Under the pieces are notes generated by a model, which worked only from the letters and a program-made list of their open reading frames with translations, had not been told where the DNA came from and searched no databases. This document shows positions 6,369 through 6,616 of a DNA stretch of 6,616 bases, one piece after another. Source of the stretch: Candidatus Cloacimonadota bacterium (GTDB lineage Bacteria; Cloacimonadota; Cloacimonadia; JGIOTU-2); the NCBI GenBank assembly GCA_014382685.1, contig JACNJG010000139.1:1-6616 (forward strand). Reading direction: 5' to 3'. Positions within the stretch are counted from its first letter, which is position 1. Every line of letters begins with the position of its first letter. The position numbers were made by a program, and so were the translations under genes.

Positions 6369-6390
6369 CGATATAAATATTGATTTTTTT
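6369..6390 (+). terminator. Possible weak terminator of the radical SAM gene
   Basis: CGATA (6369-6373) can pair, with one G-U pair, to TATTG (6378-6382) around a TAAA loop, followed by an A and seven T residues (6384-6390). It lies about 45 bases after the TGA stop. The AT-rich stem makes it a weak candidate. Confidence 0.3.
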
Positions 6391-6470
6391 GATTGCATTC
6401 TGAACTCCACTCTCCTTTGTCGCGTGAAGTCCAGTCTGCTAAATCTGCTACTCCAAAAAACAATACAAGG

Positions 6471-6522
6471 TGTCATTCCCGTGCGTCCTCCGTCTGCTGA
6501 CGGATTGGGGATCGGGAATCCA
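6471..6522. repeat. Palindromic intergenic repeat of the ATTCCC...GGGAAT type
   Basis: A 52-base element with outer arms ATTCCCG (6475-6481) and CGGGAAT (6513-6519), exact reverse complements, enclosing an inner perfect hairpin TCCGTC-TGCT-GACGGA (6489-6504). Its edges read TGTCATTCCCG and CGGGAATCCAG, a form that occurs as dispersed, multi-copy palindromic repeats in many bacterial genomes. It is markedly more GC-rich than its surroundings, consistent with an inserted or amplified element. Only one copy is in this window, so repetitiveness is inferred from the form. It may act as a mRNA 3' structure or be a small non-autonomous mobile element. Confidence 0.6.
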
Positions 6523-6550
6523 GTTTTTATGGGAAATAAGAGGTTTAATA

Positions 6551-6582
6551 GAAAATTGAGAAATTGTCTGTTCTCAATTTTC
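6551..6582. repeat. Perfect 12-bp inverted repeat with 8-base loop
   Basis: GAAAATTGAGAA (6551-6562) and TTCTCAATTTTC (6571-6582) are exact reverse complements separated by ATTGTCTG. This would form a stable-looking though AT-rich hairpin. No T-run of note follows on either strand, so it is not a textbook intrinsic terminator. It could be a terminator without a U-tract, an operator, or the loop end of a gene lying beyond the window. Confidence 0.6.
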
Positions 6583-6616
6583 CACTCTATGATGCTACAT
6601 GTGTCTGTAAATTTTT

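Larger units (their letters stand above)
6326..6616. other. Non-coding stretch at the right edge
   Basis: No convincing gene lies in these 291 bases on either strand. Apart from the weak terminator and the two inverted repeats listed separately, there is a short direct repeat, TCTGCTA at 6435-6441 and 6444-6450. The window ends before any next gene start can be recognised. Confidence 0.5.

Noticed and set aside
6182..6463. A 93-residue open frame on the - strand reaching into the 3' intergenic region.
   Set aside because: It overlaps the end of the radical SAM gene on the other strand, lacks a clear ribosome binding site and resembles no family.
1..6616. A CRISPR array, transposon or phage island.
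   Set aside because: No regularly spaced repeats, transposase, integrase or phage genes are present, and all main genes are housekeeping or enzyme genes in ordinary arrangement.

Overview
This is a bacterial chromosomal segment of low-to-moderate GC content (about 40% by eye), dense with genes and mostly housekeeping in character. I see no transposase, phage, CRISPR, rRNA or tRNA. The organism cannot be named from this sequence. The gene block rpmE / DUF1385 / prfA is conserved in scattered deep-branching and anaerobic Gram-negative and Gram-positive lineages. With the AT-rich spacers, weak Shine-Dalgarno usage and a cobalamin-type radical SAM protein, it would fit an anaerobe such as a candidate phylum of the FCB group (for example Cloacimonadota), but that is a low-confidence guess.

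Layout. Left (1-552, + strand): a possible promoter, then a 75-residue NFU-type Fe-S carrier and, two bases after its stop, a 77-residue membrane protein started by GTG. These meet head-on, with a 4-base overlap, the end of a leftward cluster. Middle (549-4156, - strand; transcription order right to left): rpmE (ribosomal protein L31, zinc type), a DUF1385/YqhQ-like membrane protein, prfA (release factor 1, starting inside the DUF1385 gene), and a CNNM/CorB-type membrane protein with CBS domains. A good -35 box with a moderate -10 lies before rpmE. Right of this, still on the - strand, is a Mut7-C-type PIN-fold/zinc-ribbon protein (4257-4718) whose expected catalytic acids look substituted. 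It is divergent, across an AT-rich 80-base spacer, from a + strand 508-residue B12-binding-type radical SAM enzyme (4799-6325). The final 291 bases carry no gene but hold a possible weak terminator, a 52-base palindromic repeat of the ATTCCC/GGGAAT type, and a perfect 12-bp inverted repeat.

How the genes relate. L31 and RF1 are both translation factors. The two TAG stops in the window (the small membrane protein and rpmE) and several TAA stops are read by RF1, so its presence is coherent. The NFU protein could supply Fe-S clusters to enzymes such as the radical SAM protein, but nothing in the sequence links them directly. No wholly new system is evident. The items most worth a second look are the degenerate-looking Mut7-C protein, the orphan radical SAM enzyme, the NFU/small membrane protein pair and the structured 3' intergenic region.
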